The translations under genes were made by a program, and so were the position numbers. A stretch of 36,952 bases of DNA from CAZZBK01 sp964652155 (GTDB lineage: Bacteria > Planctomycetota > Planctomycetia > Pirellulales > PNKZ01): NCBI GenBank assembly GCA_964652155.1, contig CAZZBK010000044.1, positions 1 to 36,952 on the forward strand. Direction: 5' to 3'. Under the pieces are notes generated by a model. It worked only from the letters and a program-made list of their open reading frames with translations. It searched no databases and was not told the origin of the DNA. Positions 25,301 through 32,164 of the stretch are shown piece after piece. The number at the start of each line of letters is the position of its first letter. The first letter of the stretch is position 1.

Positions 25301-26988
25301 GACTGCTCGGCCTCGACGGCGTTGTCGGCCTTGATCGGCTCGGCCCCTTCGATGGTGGCCGGTCGCAATCGCAGGTCGTCGACGCTGACGAGCGTGATCG
25401 ACCCGCGAATGACCGTCGTGTCGCGCAGCGTCATGCGCGGCACGCTCCAGTCACGCTGCTTCCAGTTCGACAGCCAACCGTCGGGCGTGTGACGTGCGAC
25501 CACTTTGAGCACGGCAGCCGCATTGGGCAAAAGCGGTTTAGGGAGCGCGATCTGGTGGCGTAGCTGCGCGGCATCGAGCGGGTAACGTTCCCAAACAGCG
25601 GGCTGCTCCCCCACGTGAATCGACTCGATGGACCAATTCACCGGGGCGATGAGATCGAGCGTGTGTCGCGGTTGCGACTGGGCGAGCAGTTGAAACGAAC
25701 CGTGCCACTGGATCGAACGGTCTCCGAGCGTGAATTGTTCCGTGCCGGAGACATCCAAGCGCGGCTCGGGTCGCCGCAGCTGAGCGGTGAGCTGCGCCTG
25801 GTCGCTTGTGGCGTAGTAGGCCGCCACGCTGCGCAGGCGTGTTGAGTCGTCGTGAATGTCCCCCAGCGCCGCCACGTCGACCCCCAATAGGCCTTGCGGC
25901 TGAGGGTGCTCGTACAGCCAGTGCTCGTCGAGTCGCACGCCGATGAGTCCCGTGTGCTGCTCGACATCGCGCGGGCGAACCACGCTCAACGCCCAGGCCG
26001 CTTTCAACGCTCCGGTCCGTTCGGCGACCAGACGCAGGACGACGCGCTCCTGGGTGGCCTCGCGCAGTTGCACGTTCAGCACGCGCGATTTCTCGCCCGG
26101 CGTGATGGTCCACCGCGCCAAATGGGGCGACTGCAACTCGATGATCTCGAAACCCTCGGGCACATCGAATTGATAGGCGTCCACGGGACGCTGCAAGGCC
26201 TCGAGCGCGAAGCTGGCGTCGAGCCGTTCGAGTGCTTCGCTGAGCGAAACGATCGACAAACTGCGGGCATGCACGACGCGCTGCGTGCGTTGTTGCCGAT
26301 TATTGAGCGTCCATTGCACGTCGGTCGGCCCGGGGGGGACGAGCAACTCGAAGCGGCTGACGTTGAGTTGATCGTCGACCGTGCGCGCGACGACCGACGC
26401 TCCCTGCTTCACTTCCACGTTGCCCCCGACGGTCAGTTCCCAGCGGTTGCTCGGCGCATGCGGGAGTCGCACTTTGAGCGATTGTCGCGTGGCGAGGGTT
26501 TCGACCGGCGCGAGCATTTTCAGTTCCAATTGCTTGCGGCCGAGCCCCTCGACGAACCAGTGCACCGCGCCAAGGGGCGAACGCCCAATGGCCGCCGAGC
26601 GGCCATCGACCGTGGCGCTCAAGAGGCCGACGCCGTCGAGTTCCAGCGGCACCATGAGCACGCCGTCGGCGAGCACCTCGACGTCGAGCGTGCCGTGGAT
26701 GTGTGCCCGGCCCGACTCGACGCGCACCTGATACGATGACGCCGTCATCACGACCGACTGCGGCGGCTGCTGGGCCGGGGGGTGCTTGAGCGCCGCGCGC
26801 TCGAGCAGCTCGCGATACTCGTCGGTCGACAGCAGCACACGTCGCGGCGCGCTTTCGAGCAGCACCGGGAGTTGATCGCTGCTGAGAAATAAGTCACGAA
26901 CAAGCGGTGGTTCGGCGGCAGAGACGCTCGCCCATGCGGCGACCATCGCCAGCAGGATCAGCCCGTTGCGAGTCATGAAACTACGCAT
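19390..26988 (-). CDS. Giant two-module membrane-anchored surface protein (modules B and C fused)
   Basis: The 2532-residue product has no recognised enzymatic domain. It starts at the ATG at 26988 with a strong GGAGG 6 bases upstream, and overlaps the previous gene's stop by 8 bases. Residues 1-25 are a signal peptide. Module B has VLLSTDEYRELLERA at about 50-64, a large beta-rich ectodomain, a Pro/Ala-rich linker (about 940-1040) and three membrane helices (about 1096-1165). A basic loop with SCVCC leads to an internal signal-peptide-like segment LGLLLLTILSLSGS ending TTTAQEP at 1203-1206. Module C repeats the layout: VLVPYDRYQQLWAQA at 1243-1257, a beta-rich ectodomain, a Gln-rich coiled coil (about 2130-2240), low-complexity linkers and terminal membrane helices. 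B and C resemble each other and the upstream gene (module A). The ancestral state was probably two genes. Function is unknown; the protein is probably at the cell surface or in the periplasm. Confidence 0.85.
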   Translation of the reverse strand: MRSFMTRNGLILLAMVAAWASVSAAEPPLVRDLFLSSDQLPVLLESAPRRVLLSTDEYRELLERAALKHPPAQQPPQSVVMTASSYQVRVESGRAHIHGTLDVEVLADGVLMVPLELDGVGLLSATVDGRSAAIGRSPLGAVHWFVEGLGRKQLELKMLAPVETLATRQSLKVRLPHAPSNRWELTVGGNVEVKQGASVVARTVDDQLNVSRFELLVPPGPTDVQWTLNNRQQRTQRVVHARSLSIVSLSEALERLDASFALEALQRPVDAYQFDVPEGFEIIELQSPHLARWTITPGEKSRVLNVQLREATQERVVLRLVAERTGALKAAWALSVVRPRDVEQHTGLIGVRLDEHWLYEHPQPQGLLGVDVAALGDIHDDSTRLRSVAAYYATSDQAQLTAQLRRPEPRLDVSGTEQFTLGDRSIQWHGSFQLLAQSQPRHTLDLIAPVNWSIESIHVGEQPAVWERYPLDAAQLRHQIALPKPLLPNAAAVLKVVARHTPDGWLSNWKQRDWSVPRMTLRDTTVIRGSITLVSVDDLRLRPATIEGAEPIKADNAVEAEQSLAYRFTTDTVRLSTRVERIEPRLTARTLIATVVDEDVVHTHAELIYDVQQAHVDRLTFLLPHKPSAEVIVTGLGGVAVKQTSSSLLEAGQLWTVELTERRRGPVRLAVQFAQPISAPADDAVVLPSVWADGVAYQSGLMAVEAVADLDVQLLDPPPSVDVGEWAEAEYAPGRHLLGVYRFVGQPRAQQVKRSRPQTAALPPAIVQSQTLHTIVGSGGRCVNWIDLDIRSKVTYLELALPTGFNDQPSLLWSAQLNKLPLKPQRLQDRLLINLPSLSEANAQQLQIVYETPIAPLGALGHLSMPAARVYLPGREGHPSVEVPVAVTRWDVQLPHGYMLGRSRGSVHPMLVESPRLAAFEVAEGLWLAGGGLGMIDQRFAASLSLSKELSVASTAVSESAGVFGAAAPLAESPKDAPAAADKDMAGKSALGALPKSAAIPAAPPAPTADALGIPAPTTVPTALTVEGGRGRGEGKGEALEKNVRLEGRKGFLLTGVRALPIDLQETGEAVRFTNLGGDAQLDLIVVDRSRLSGLSSAIAWLVALYGLYLLRFETRRRLRYVAAVGVLTTLVPLVSGWLELAVLLNRAFYAACGLLVVYGIVGVVKALHSCVCCVLKSRATAATTLGLLLLTILSLSGSTTTAQEPNNNEPLQAKVPLHVPDNATIWLYEHSTGLKTPPAKQVLVPYDRYQQLWAQAYPELAAPKKLPARFALIEARYRATLGDEATLSIDGELELQVFDDEPLDVPLAITGGVIMHSTLDDRPTTLKLLVPEAVPIVKAQQAQVMPVKPLPVLVVQGSGRHRLKLRIGMSVEREGGWRRVAGQLPTAAATPLQLTLPQPNMELELHGVHDRARHESQRANESIDTALSAAKPFRWGWRLKAGQGQVDAGLQALSQSRWLLQEDGWRLTTLLQLQFRGAARERFTLVLDTPCGVDRVLGENVRGWELSDNNGQRLLEVTLLKAATASEHLTIVLSQRQPLSAEPIELTAPNITVRDAALQQGSLVIERSRAVSVRTIETLGLSRMDLPPVAADANAAAESPLGREPIEAYRFVTLPSKLRVAAQLQSSGLSTDTQATVTLGPSESRFEATVRCQVTGRPRFALQFELPLPWTVEQLAVAGGADWSLLTLDNRRVVEVRLSEGRLSEGRLGDFTVQLSGQAALTADESAPRPLPRLRVLDAQQQQGTIQVHTPAGYRVDAERLVNCTTTLLDGATRGRVATPIAAAQLAVKFSSANYEANVRLTRRTPRVTCTTINSTRITSRAFEESILLDYLVQDAGVREIQFLLHESLRDARVRAPMLRELTLEPVEGRPLWLRARLTLQEELLGELRVLVEHDRVRSNEAQQSPIAVVENAVVAEQFVLVESDGELEVVIDRQTELEPLARQQEQYRQLVQMLGGAPTLAFRVATGAKQPQLVYSLRERAKVTTAQARIGLAETFIMVDREGNYRSTQTYRLDNKTEPYLTLELPRGAQLWSAWVAGEPVKPIEQPGPSGARGLQLPLVKTAEGDLDYPVTVKYGGRLERLGWSSHVTFPFVRTVNVQVEQSRVELYLPDDLHWYSFDGTLGAVADTADYQNAELSHYNRLTQRLSQLLSSNDPFARVRALNSYSSLNSKLNDYQRDVNASNQRIVNELNANRANLEQAQHEQRAQQQQPQQVQTGETDVRRSIEQRYRAQRNDLGRHVEESSKLALGLPEGVASASTAARPELFDRRWIDGNALRKPRSESLVAGEKLSEAKKNLKDEKGKVATQTATEQARMKSMAPQAPPPTAAPAKPDAQMQNAAPAQPAEQNITQRYQQKLQAQTKSERDGAIAPAASGKQEQAERQLARQPLAAGLASPHVVSDDVGFRPSGNASLDVEWTPQGRVFRFTTSGGDLQLQARGVSWPMLEALGRLALVVLSVVVLRAFANHLTAARLQVWSRSPWCAGLLIVGGSLSVLLMVLPFVGLLAVVSGTIIVVRVLLGRTGRKTTVGL
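21865..21894. repeat. 15-bp tandem duplication inside module C
   Basis: The unit TCGCCCCTCGCTCAG occurs twice in a row (21865-21879, 21880-21894), followed by a partial third copy. On the coding minus strand it duplicates the peptide LSEGR (VRLSEGRLSEGRLGDF) without breaking the frame, a recent slippage-type insertion in a loop. Confidence 0.8.
23380..23700 (-). other. B/C fusion junction: three membrane helices plus retained internal signal peptide
   Basis: In coding order this segment holds AIAWLVALYGLYLL, a basic loop (RFETRRRLRY), VAAVGVLTTLVPLVSGWLEL, AACGLLVVYGIVGVV, a second loop (KALHSCVCCVLKS) and LGLLLLTILSLSGS with a signal-peptidase-like TTTA-QEP site. Both loops are positively charged and so should be cytoplasmic. 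Four crossings would therefore leave both ectodomains on the same outer side. No stop codon interrupts the frame. Confidence 0.7.
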
Positions 26989-29900
26989 GGTCTCCCTCCG
27001 TCGGTGTGTCGACCGTGGCTGCCGCAGCGAGTTCCGGCGGCGATTTGACCGGGGACGACACGGTGGCGCGTGGTCGGCGCCAGACGAAATACTCGACGGT
27101 CCACAGCACCGCGACCAAGCCGAGCGCCGCGAACAGGCCGTCGTTGACCAGCTCATACCACAGATAGGGGCGAAACACGCCCAGCACGATGAACAGCGCG
27201 AACGATGCCCCCGCGGCGAGCAACCGTTGTTCGCACGACGAGCGAATCAGCAGCGCGCCGCCGATCAGCACCAAGGCACACACCAGCGCCTGCAACGAGC
27301 CGCCGTCGACAATCGACAGCCGCAAGGCGGCCTCGCGCGTCGGGTCGATGGCCGCGAACAGGAACACACGGCCGTCGCTCACCAGTGTGTCGCGCGGCGT
27401 TGGTGGCTGCGGCGCCCCGTGGGTCACCCAGGCGAGCAACTCGCTTTCGCTTCGCACGCTGCGCGGCACATACCCCCAGCGGCGCAGGGTGCGTCCCGAC
27501 TGCGGCTGCCAGAGCCAGCGCATCTCGGGCGACCACGGCCCATCGACGGCGATCACGCTTTGGTGTTCGGGCAGATTCACCGACAGATACACCTTTTGGA
27601 TCGCCGGAGAGTCGGCAAATGCCGGCAGAATAAAACTCTGCGCGCGGTCGGCCAGCGTGTAACGCAATTCCAGCAGGTGCACGCTCTCTCCCTTGGACGT
27701 GCCCAGCGGGATGAAAAACTCGTGCTCGCGGCCCTTCTCGAGCGTGACGTTGCGGCCATCGACCCGCACCGGATCGATATCGAACTCGGCTCCTTCGGCG
27801 AGCGTGAGTTGCAGCCGTTGCTGCGCGCTGCGGAATCGATACCAGGCCTCGACGCGCTGCTGTCCGCTGCGCGACACGACGCTCCGCACCAGCGCGCGTT
27901 CGATGCTCGTCCGCTTGATCTCTTCCAGCTCGTAACGCGTGGCCGACAAGCGGAGTTGCCAGTCGTCATGGAACTCGAAGGCGCGGGCCGCGTCGCTCAC
28001 AACCGGCGCGCCGCTCATTAAATCTTGTTGGGGATCGATCGGCCGCAGGCCTTGCGGCTCTCCTTGCTCGACGACGTCGATGCTCTCGGCTTTACTGATC
28101 ACGATTTGGCCCCAGGCCCGATCGACCAGCCGCGGCCGCAAATGCGCCAGCGGCACCTCAAGTGTCTTGCCGACGTCGAACTTTTCGAGCGGCAAATCCC
28201 AACTCAGGCGCACCACGACCGTCCCCAGGAGTTCGCGGTCCCCTTCGAGCAACCAGGCGACATAGCCTTCGTCCAGATCGTCGGGTGGCGGGGTGATGGT
28301 CGACTCGCGGATGCCCGGAGTGTCGTTGTGCAGCTTGCCGAGCAGGGCTTGAGGCACGTCGAGGCGCAGTTGTTTGACGCCGCTGTAGAGCACGTCGTAG
28401 GTGAGGGTCGATTGGTACTTGACCACGCCCGACTCGACCCGCGCGGTCAGGAATTGCCGCACCGAGATTTGCGGCTTGCGCCGCTGCGCTTGTACGATCA
28501 GCTCGGGTGTCGCCTCCGAGTATCGATACGCTTGCACGACTCTCAGCGCAGCTCGGTTGGGCACCACGGTATCGACCCCCTTGAGCGCCTCGGCGAGCGC
28601 GACGCCGCGCAAACCGGTGACCGTCTCAGGATTCACCCGCAAGCTTTCTGGGGCGTACAGGACGAGCCCCCCCTGGGCGCGTTCGGCTTGCTGCGTGGCA
28701 AGGCGTGGGACGGGTATCGGCACGGTCGCAAATAGCGGCCCGGGCGAGTCGAGCTCCGGATGACTGAGTGTCCGGTTGAGTTGGATGACCAGTCCGACGC
28801 GCCCCAGCGCTTGGCGCGCGAGGTTGACGATCAACCGTTTCTGCCCCTCCCCTTCGAGCCGATGTGATTCGATGGCCGCCGCCGTCACGCCCTGCTTGGC
28901 GAGTCCCGACACCTGCCGCACCGTAAAATTCGCGGGGACCTCGTATTCCAAGCGGAACACGCCGGCCCGCTCGATCGTCAGCAGGCTTTGCAAATAGAGC
29001 GTGAGGCGATCGCTTTGCAGTTCGGCCTCGAAGAGCTCGTCGGCCAAAATGCGTGGCTGGACTTTTTCGACACTCAAGGTCAACGCGTAAGCCGAGCTGG
29101 CGTAGCGAAACGCAAACGCCCAGGCGGATTTGGTCAACTCGCCGGGGAGCTCAGCGCGGTCGATCTGCAACAGGCCGACGCGCTGGGCGATGTCGGCGCG
29201 CAACTGGGGGTGTACGCGGACGACGATCACCCCGTGCTGCCGTTCGACGCCGCCGATGATGATCTGCGGCACGCCCAGCGACTGTTTGGCCTCTTCGCCG
29301 CCGAGGCGTTCGAGTTCAACGATCAAATTTTGCCGCGACCGGGCGGGCTCGAACAGCTCGACGTTCACCGTTTGGCGACCATCGGCCGCCGGGGTGACGT
29401 TCCAGTGCTTTACGTTCGGATCGAACACGTTGACCACGCGCTCCGTGGCGCTCGTCGTCAAGCTGAGCTTGGGCAACTCGGCGCGGTGGATCGTGTATTG
29501 GCAGTCGAGTCGGGTGCGCATGACCCCTTCATCGAGAAAGACTTGCTGCTGGACGGTGGCGCTGGCCAAGGCCGTGAGCCCTTGCGCCCCTTCGCTGCGC
29601 GGCACCCATTCGACCTGCACGGTCTCGGCCGCCCCGACAAAGGCCTGGAGCTGTGAGTGCTTGGCGTTCGGCTCGGCAGGCACATCGCTGGCGGCGATGA
29701 GCGGTTGAATCTCGATTTTCACGCCGGGCTCGTCGATCCGCACCTGCCAGCGGCTCACCGCCGCGAGCGGTGGCTGGAACGACACGCGATTGCGCCCCGG
29801 CGATTTATCGAACCCCTTGGCATATTCGAGCGTCAACTCGGCCGTGGTCGGCTCGTCTTTCTTGCGCTCGAGGAGCAGCGCGTAGCCTTGGCCCGGCTCG

Positions 29901-30364
29901 TGAACGACGCGAGCGCTCTGCTGACCGAGCTTGGCCGAGGTGAGTGCCGCATCGGCGAGCCGCAGCGGGATGCGATGCCAACCTTCGCCCATCGCTTCGA
30001 TCTTGAGCTGAGCCGTGACCTGCATCACGTCACGCTTCAGGACCGCCTCGTGGGTCGCTTCGGTGATCAGCGAGCGGAACAGCGGCTTGGGACGTTCGCC
30101 GGGCGCTTGGTTCTCGCGGGCCGCCTTCCATAACTCGCGAAACTTGTCGTAGGGCAAAAAGACGCCACGCCCCTCTTTCTCGAACACCTCGCGCAGCTTG
30201 GTGTAGGGAATGTAGATGGTTTGCTCTTTGAGCTCGTCACCCTGTGCTGCCGCGGGGGGCGTGACTGCTGGAGGCATGGGTTTGGGCGGTTCTTGGGCCC
30301 ATGAGATCGAACAGAGAATCGCCCAGCTCAAGAGAGCCTGAGCGCTGGCGCGCAATGCGATCAT
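26981..30364 (-). CDS. Large membrane-anchored surface protein (module A), paralogue of the adjacent giant protein
   Basis: The 1127-residue product has a signal peptide (1-23, ending SISWA) and then two copies of a short motif, IYIPYTKLREV (50-60) and FLPYDKFRELW (69-79). A long beta-rich ectodomain of about 900 residues follows, and three C-terminal membrane helices at about 1023-1040, 1049-1067 and 1075-1094 with a short charged cytoplasmic tail. Segments align with modules B and C of the next gene: LKIEAMGEGWHRIPLRLADA here, LDVEVLADGVLMVPLELDG in B, LELQVFDDEPLDVPLAITGG in C. No catalytic motif or known domain is recognised. The start is the ATG at 30364, which begins the signal peptide; upstream in-frame codons to 30460 are unlikely. 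The stop TAG (26981-26983) lies inside the next gene's start region, so translation is coupled and co-expression is certain in practice. Possible roles are envelope structure or a surface complex. Confidence 0.85.
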   Translation of the reverse strand: MIALRASAQALLSWAILCSISWAQEPPKPMPPAVTPPAAAQGDELKEQTIYIPYTKLREVFEKEGRGVFLPYDKFRELWKAARENQAPGERPKPLFRSLITEATHEAVLKRDVMQVTAQLKIEAMGEGWHRIPLRLADAALTSAKLGQQSARVVHEPGQGYALLLERKKDEPTTAELTLEYAKGFDKSPGRNRVSFQPPLAAVSRWQVRIDEPGVKIEIQPLIAASDVPAEPNAKHSQLQAFVGAAETVQVEWVPRSEGAQGLTALASATVQQQVFLDEGVMRTRLDCQYTIHRAELPKLSLTTSATERVVNVFDPNVKHWNVTPAADGRQTVNVELFEPARSRQNLIVELERLGGEEAKQSLGVPQIIIGGVERQHGVIVVRVHPQLRADIAQRVGLLQIDRAELPGELTKSAWAFAFRYASSAYALTLSVEKVQPRILADELFEAELQSDRLTLYLQSLLTIERAGVFRLEYEVPANFTVRQVSGLAKQGVTAAAIESHRLEGEGQKRLIVNLARQALGRVGLVIQLNRTLSHPELDSPGPLFATVPIPVPRLATQQAERAQGGLVLYAPESLRVNPETVTGLRGVALAEALKGVDTVVPNRAALRVVQAYRYSEATPELIVQAQRRKPQISVRQFLTARVESGVVKYQSTLTYDVLYSGVKQLRLDVPQALLGKLHNDTPGIRESTITPPPDDLDEGYVAWLLEGDRELLGTVVVRLSWDLPLEKFDVGKTLEVPLAHLRPRLVDRAWGQIVISKAESIDVVEQGEPQGLRPIDPQQDLMSGAPVVSDAARAFEFHDDWQLRLSATRYELEEIKRTSIERALVRSVVSRSGQQRVEAWYRFRSAQQRLQLTLAEGAEFDIDPVRVDGRNVTLEKGREHEFFIPLGTSKGESVHLLELRYTLADRAQSFILPAFADSPAIQKVYLSVNLPEHQSVIAVDGPWSPEMRWLWQPQSGRTLRRWGYVPRSVRSESELLAWVTHGAPQPPTPRDTLVSDGRVFLFAAIDPTREAALRLSIVDGGSLQALVCALVLIGGALLIRSSCEQRLLAAGASFALFIVLGVFRPYLWYELVNDGLFAALGLVAVLWTVEYFVWRRPRATVSSPVKSPPELAAAATVDTPTEGDHA

Positions 30365-30536
30365 GGTCAGATATCCATGAAGATGGGAAAGACGAATCTT
30401 GGCCTCCACGCGTTTGCGCGGAGACACACTCGACGCTGCGTCATCGTACTCTGACGCCACGAGCAGAGGGAAAGTTCCCAGCCGTTTTCGCCGAGTTTAT
30501 CGGGACATGCTCGCCCGACCGGTCACGCTCGCATAG

Positions 30537-30555
30537 CCGGTCCGTCTCGGGCCGG
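30537..30555. repeat. Palindromic hairpin CCGGTCCG-TCT-CGGGCCGG (copy 3)
   Basis: An 8-bp stem with one T-G pair and loop TCT, preceded by ATAG. It is a direct neighbour of copy 4 (32 bases apart, same orientation) and matches the elements at 11353-11371 and 11400-11418. Confidence 0.72.
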
Positions 30556-30568
30556 TCGAGTCGGATAG

Positions 30569-30587
30569 CCGGTCCGTCTCGGACCGG
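30569..30587. repeat. Palindromic hairpin CCGGTCCG-TCT-CGGACCGG (copy 4)
   Basis: A perfect 8-bp stem with loop TCT, preceded by ATAG and followed by AT. It is identical to copy 1 read on the other strand. Confidence 0.76.
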
Positions 30588-30692
30588 ATGGGTTCCGCTC
30601 GCAACTGGGAGATAAAGTCGCTATGCAAGAGTGGCTGGTGTTATGCGCATAACCCGGCGAGTGACGTTTGACGCCGCCTCTGAGTGGTCCGG

Positions 30693-30710
30693 GTTTTGCT
30701 AACGCAAAAC
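30693..30710 (-). terminator. Hairpin GTTTTGC-TAAC-GCAAAAC downstream of the coiled-coil gene
   Basis: A perfect 7-bp stem with a 4-base loop lies 36 bases beyond the stop of the minus-strand coiled-coil/BRCT-like gene. It is placed as a terminator would be, but no run of T follows on the minus strand, so it may be a weak or Rho-assisted stop, or another dispersed repeat. Confidence 0.4.
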
Positions 30711-30745
30711 GCCAGCCACCCACCCGCTATGGGAGCCAATCGTGC

Positions 30746-32164
30746 TTAATACGCCGAGGCGGGCTTGGTGCTCGACGGCGGACGACGCTTCTCGAACAGC
30801 CCGCTCATCGTGCCGGTCGTTTTCGGACGGATCGAGTTGGGATCATCTTTCGGGAACTGATCGGCGTTGCCACCCGGCCCGAACACGATCGACTTCGACG
30901 GGGGCTTATAGCCCACCTTGTCCAAGAACTTCTCGACGTTGATGGCCTCGACCCCGAGCGCCTTGGCGTCGGCGATCCATTGGTCGTACTTGGGTTTGCA
31001 CTTCGGGGTGTAATCACCCACGACCAGATAGCGGGCCTGAGCCGTGAGCGTTCCGGTCTGCGTGCCATCGTCGAGCAACTCGCCGTCAATAACGCCGCCG
31101 GAGATCGCGATCAGGCTGCGCAATTGCACGAGGCCGTCGATGTCCGGATCGTTGACCCTGATGCGACCGGCGATCACAAAGTGCTCGGGCTTGCCGGGGT
31201 CCCACAGCGGCGTGTAGATTTTGTCGCCCGGCACGAGCGGGTTGACCAACGAGTCGTCGAGGATGCGGGCCTCGGCCAGGTGGTCGTCGAGCACGCGCGT
31301 CACTTCGAGCTTGCCCTTGGCTGTCTTCGAGTCGGGGCTATGCACGGTGAACGAAATTTGTGGCTTCAGGTAGTCGGCACGCCCCAGGTTGATCCACACG
31401 GTGCGCGTGCGTTGATTGACCAGACGAATCTCGCCGTCGTCCGAGATGATGCTTTCAAGGCCTTGAAAACCATCGACCTTCGTTCGCAGTTCGTCGAGTT
31501 GCTTGTCCTTGACCGCCAGCATCTTGACGAGGTCTTCTTTCTCCTTGTTGGCCGTCTCTTCGATTTGGGCTTTTTCTTTCTGGGCCGTGTCGATCTTGGC
31601 GACCAAATCCTTCAGTTCGTCGTCTTTCTTGCGCAGGCCATCGTTGAACTTGGCCTGTTGATCGGCGAGGTCGGCTTCGGCCTTCTTTTGGGCGTCTTCC
31701 GAGGCCTTGACCTTGGCTTGCGACGCGGCTTCGGCCTTCTCGATGCGGGTCGACTGATCGGCGAGCTGCTTTTGCAAGGTCTCGCGCCCCTCGTCGGTTT
31801 CGAGCTTCGCTTTAAGCAACGCTTCGATCGCGTGGTGATAGCTCTTTTGACCCGTCGCGCCGGGGAGCGCGTCGAGGTACTTCTTCATGTCCGCGTCATG
31901 CGCTTCGCCGAGCTTGTTGACCCGTTCGAGGTCGGTCGGACCGGGGTCCTCGATGCCAATCCACTCGACGACCTTGCCCAGGTTTTCCAGGTCGAGGCGC
32001 GACGACGCTTCGGCCGTTTTGACCTTCTCCAGTTCCGTGCTCAGCTGCGCGGTGAGGTCTTCTCTTTGCGTGAAGAACGTAAACGTCGTGAGGCTCAACA
32101 ACACGACGAGACAGAACAGCAGGATCAGCGAGATTTGCAATCCCTGATTCTCACCGCTGGCCAT
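30746..32164 (-). CDS. Membrane-anchored coiled-coil protein with BRCT-like C-terminal domain
   Basis: This 472-residue protein has one N-terminal membrane helix (about 10-31, ISLILLFCLVVLLSLTTFTF). Long charged coiled-coil stretches at about 33-60 and 110-235 are rich in Lys, Glu and Ala. A beta domain spans about 236-325 (GEIRLVNQRTRTVWINLG, KGKLEVTRVLDDHLAEAR, VPGDKIYTPLWDPG). Residues about 327-420 look like a BRCT domain: EHFVIAGRI, LIAISGGVIDGEL with the Gly-Gly turn, LTAQARYLVVGD, and ALGVEAINVEKFLDKVG. BRCT domains bind phosphopeptides or DNA ends; whether this copy does is unknown, and the fold call is mine from pattern only. The short N-terminus before the helix suggests that the coiled coil and BRCT-like part lie outside the cytoplasm or, if the helix inserts the other way, inside. 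The ATG has GAGAGG about 8 bases upstream. It is divergent from polA. Confidence 0.8.
   Translation of the reverse strand: MASGENQGLQISLILLFCLVVLLSLTTFTFFTQREDLTAQLSTELEKVKTAEASSRLDLENLGKVVEWIGIEDPGPTDLERVNKLGEAHDADMKKYLDALPGATGQKSYHHAIEALLKAKLETDEGRETLQKQLADQSTRIEKAEAASQAKVKASEDAQKKAEADLADQQAKFNDGLRKKDDELKDLVAKIDTAQKEKAQIEETANKEKEDLVKMLAVKDKQLDELRTKVDGFQGLESIISDDGEIRLVNQRTRTVWINLGRADYLKPQISFTVHSPDSKTAKGKLEVTRVLDDHLAEARILDDSLVNPLVPGDKIYTPLWDPGKPEHFVIAGRIRVNDPDIDGLVQLRSLIAISGGVIDGELLDDGTQTGTLTAQARYLVVGDYTPKCKPKYDQWIADAKALGVEAINVEKFLDKVGYKPPSKSIVFGPGGNADQFPKDDPNSIRPKTTGTMSGLFEKRRPPSSTKPASAY

Larger units (their letters stand above)
30365..30745. other. Intergenic region carrying three hairpins
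   Basis: This 381-base gap between two minus-strand genes holds two copies of the CCGGTCCG palindrome and a GTTTTGC/GCAAAAC hairpin, annotated separately. Next to the module A start I find no convincing -35/-10 pair on the minus strand. No coding frame here has recognisable features. Confidence 0.4.

Noticed and set aside
20677..28735. Several long plus-strand frames opposite the giant genes (for example 20677-21324, 24670-25563, 26966-28021)
   Set aside because: All are antisense to coherent minus-strand proteins with signal peptides and membrane helices, and their products are Arg/His/Asp-rich without motifs.
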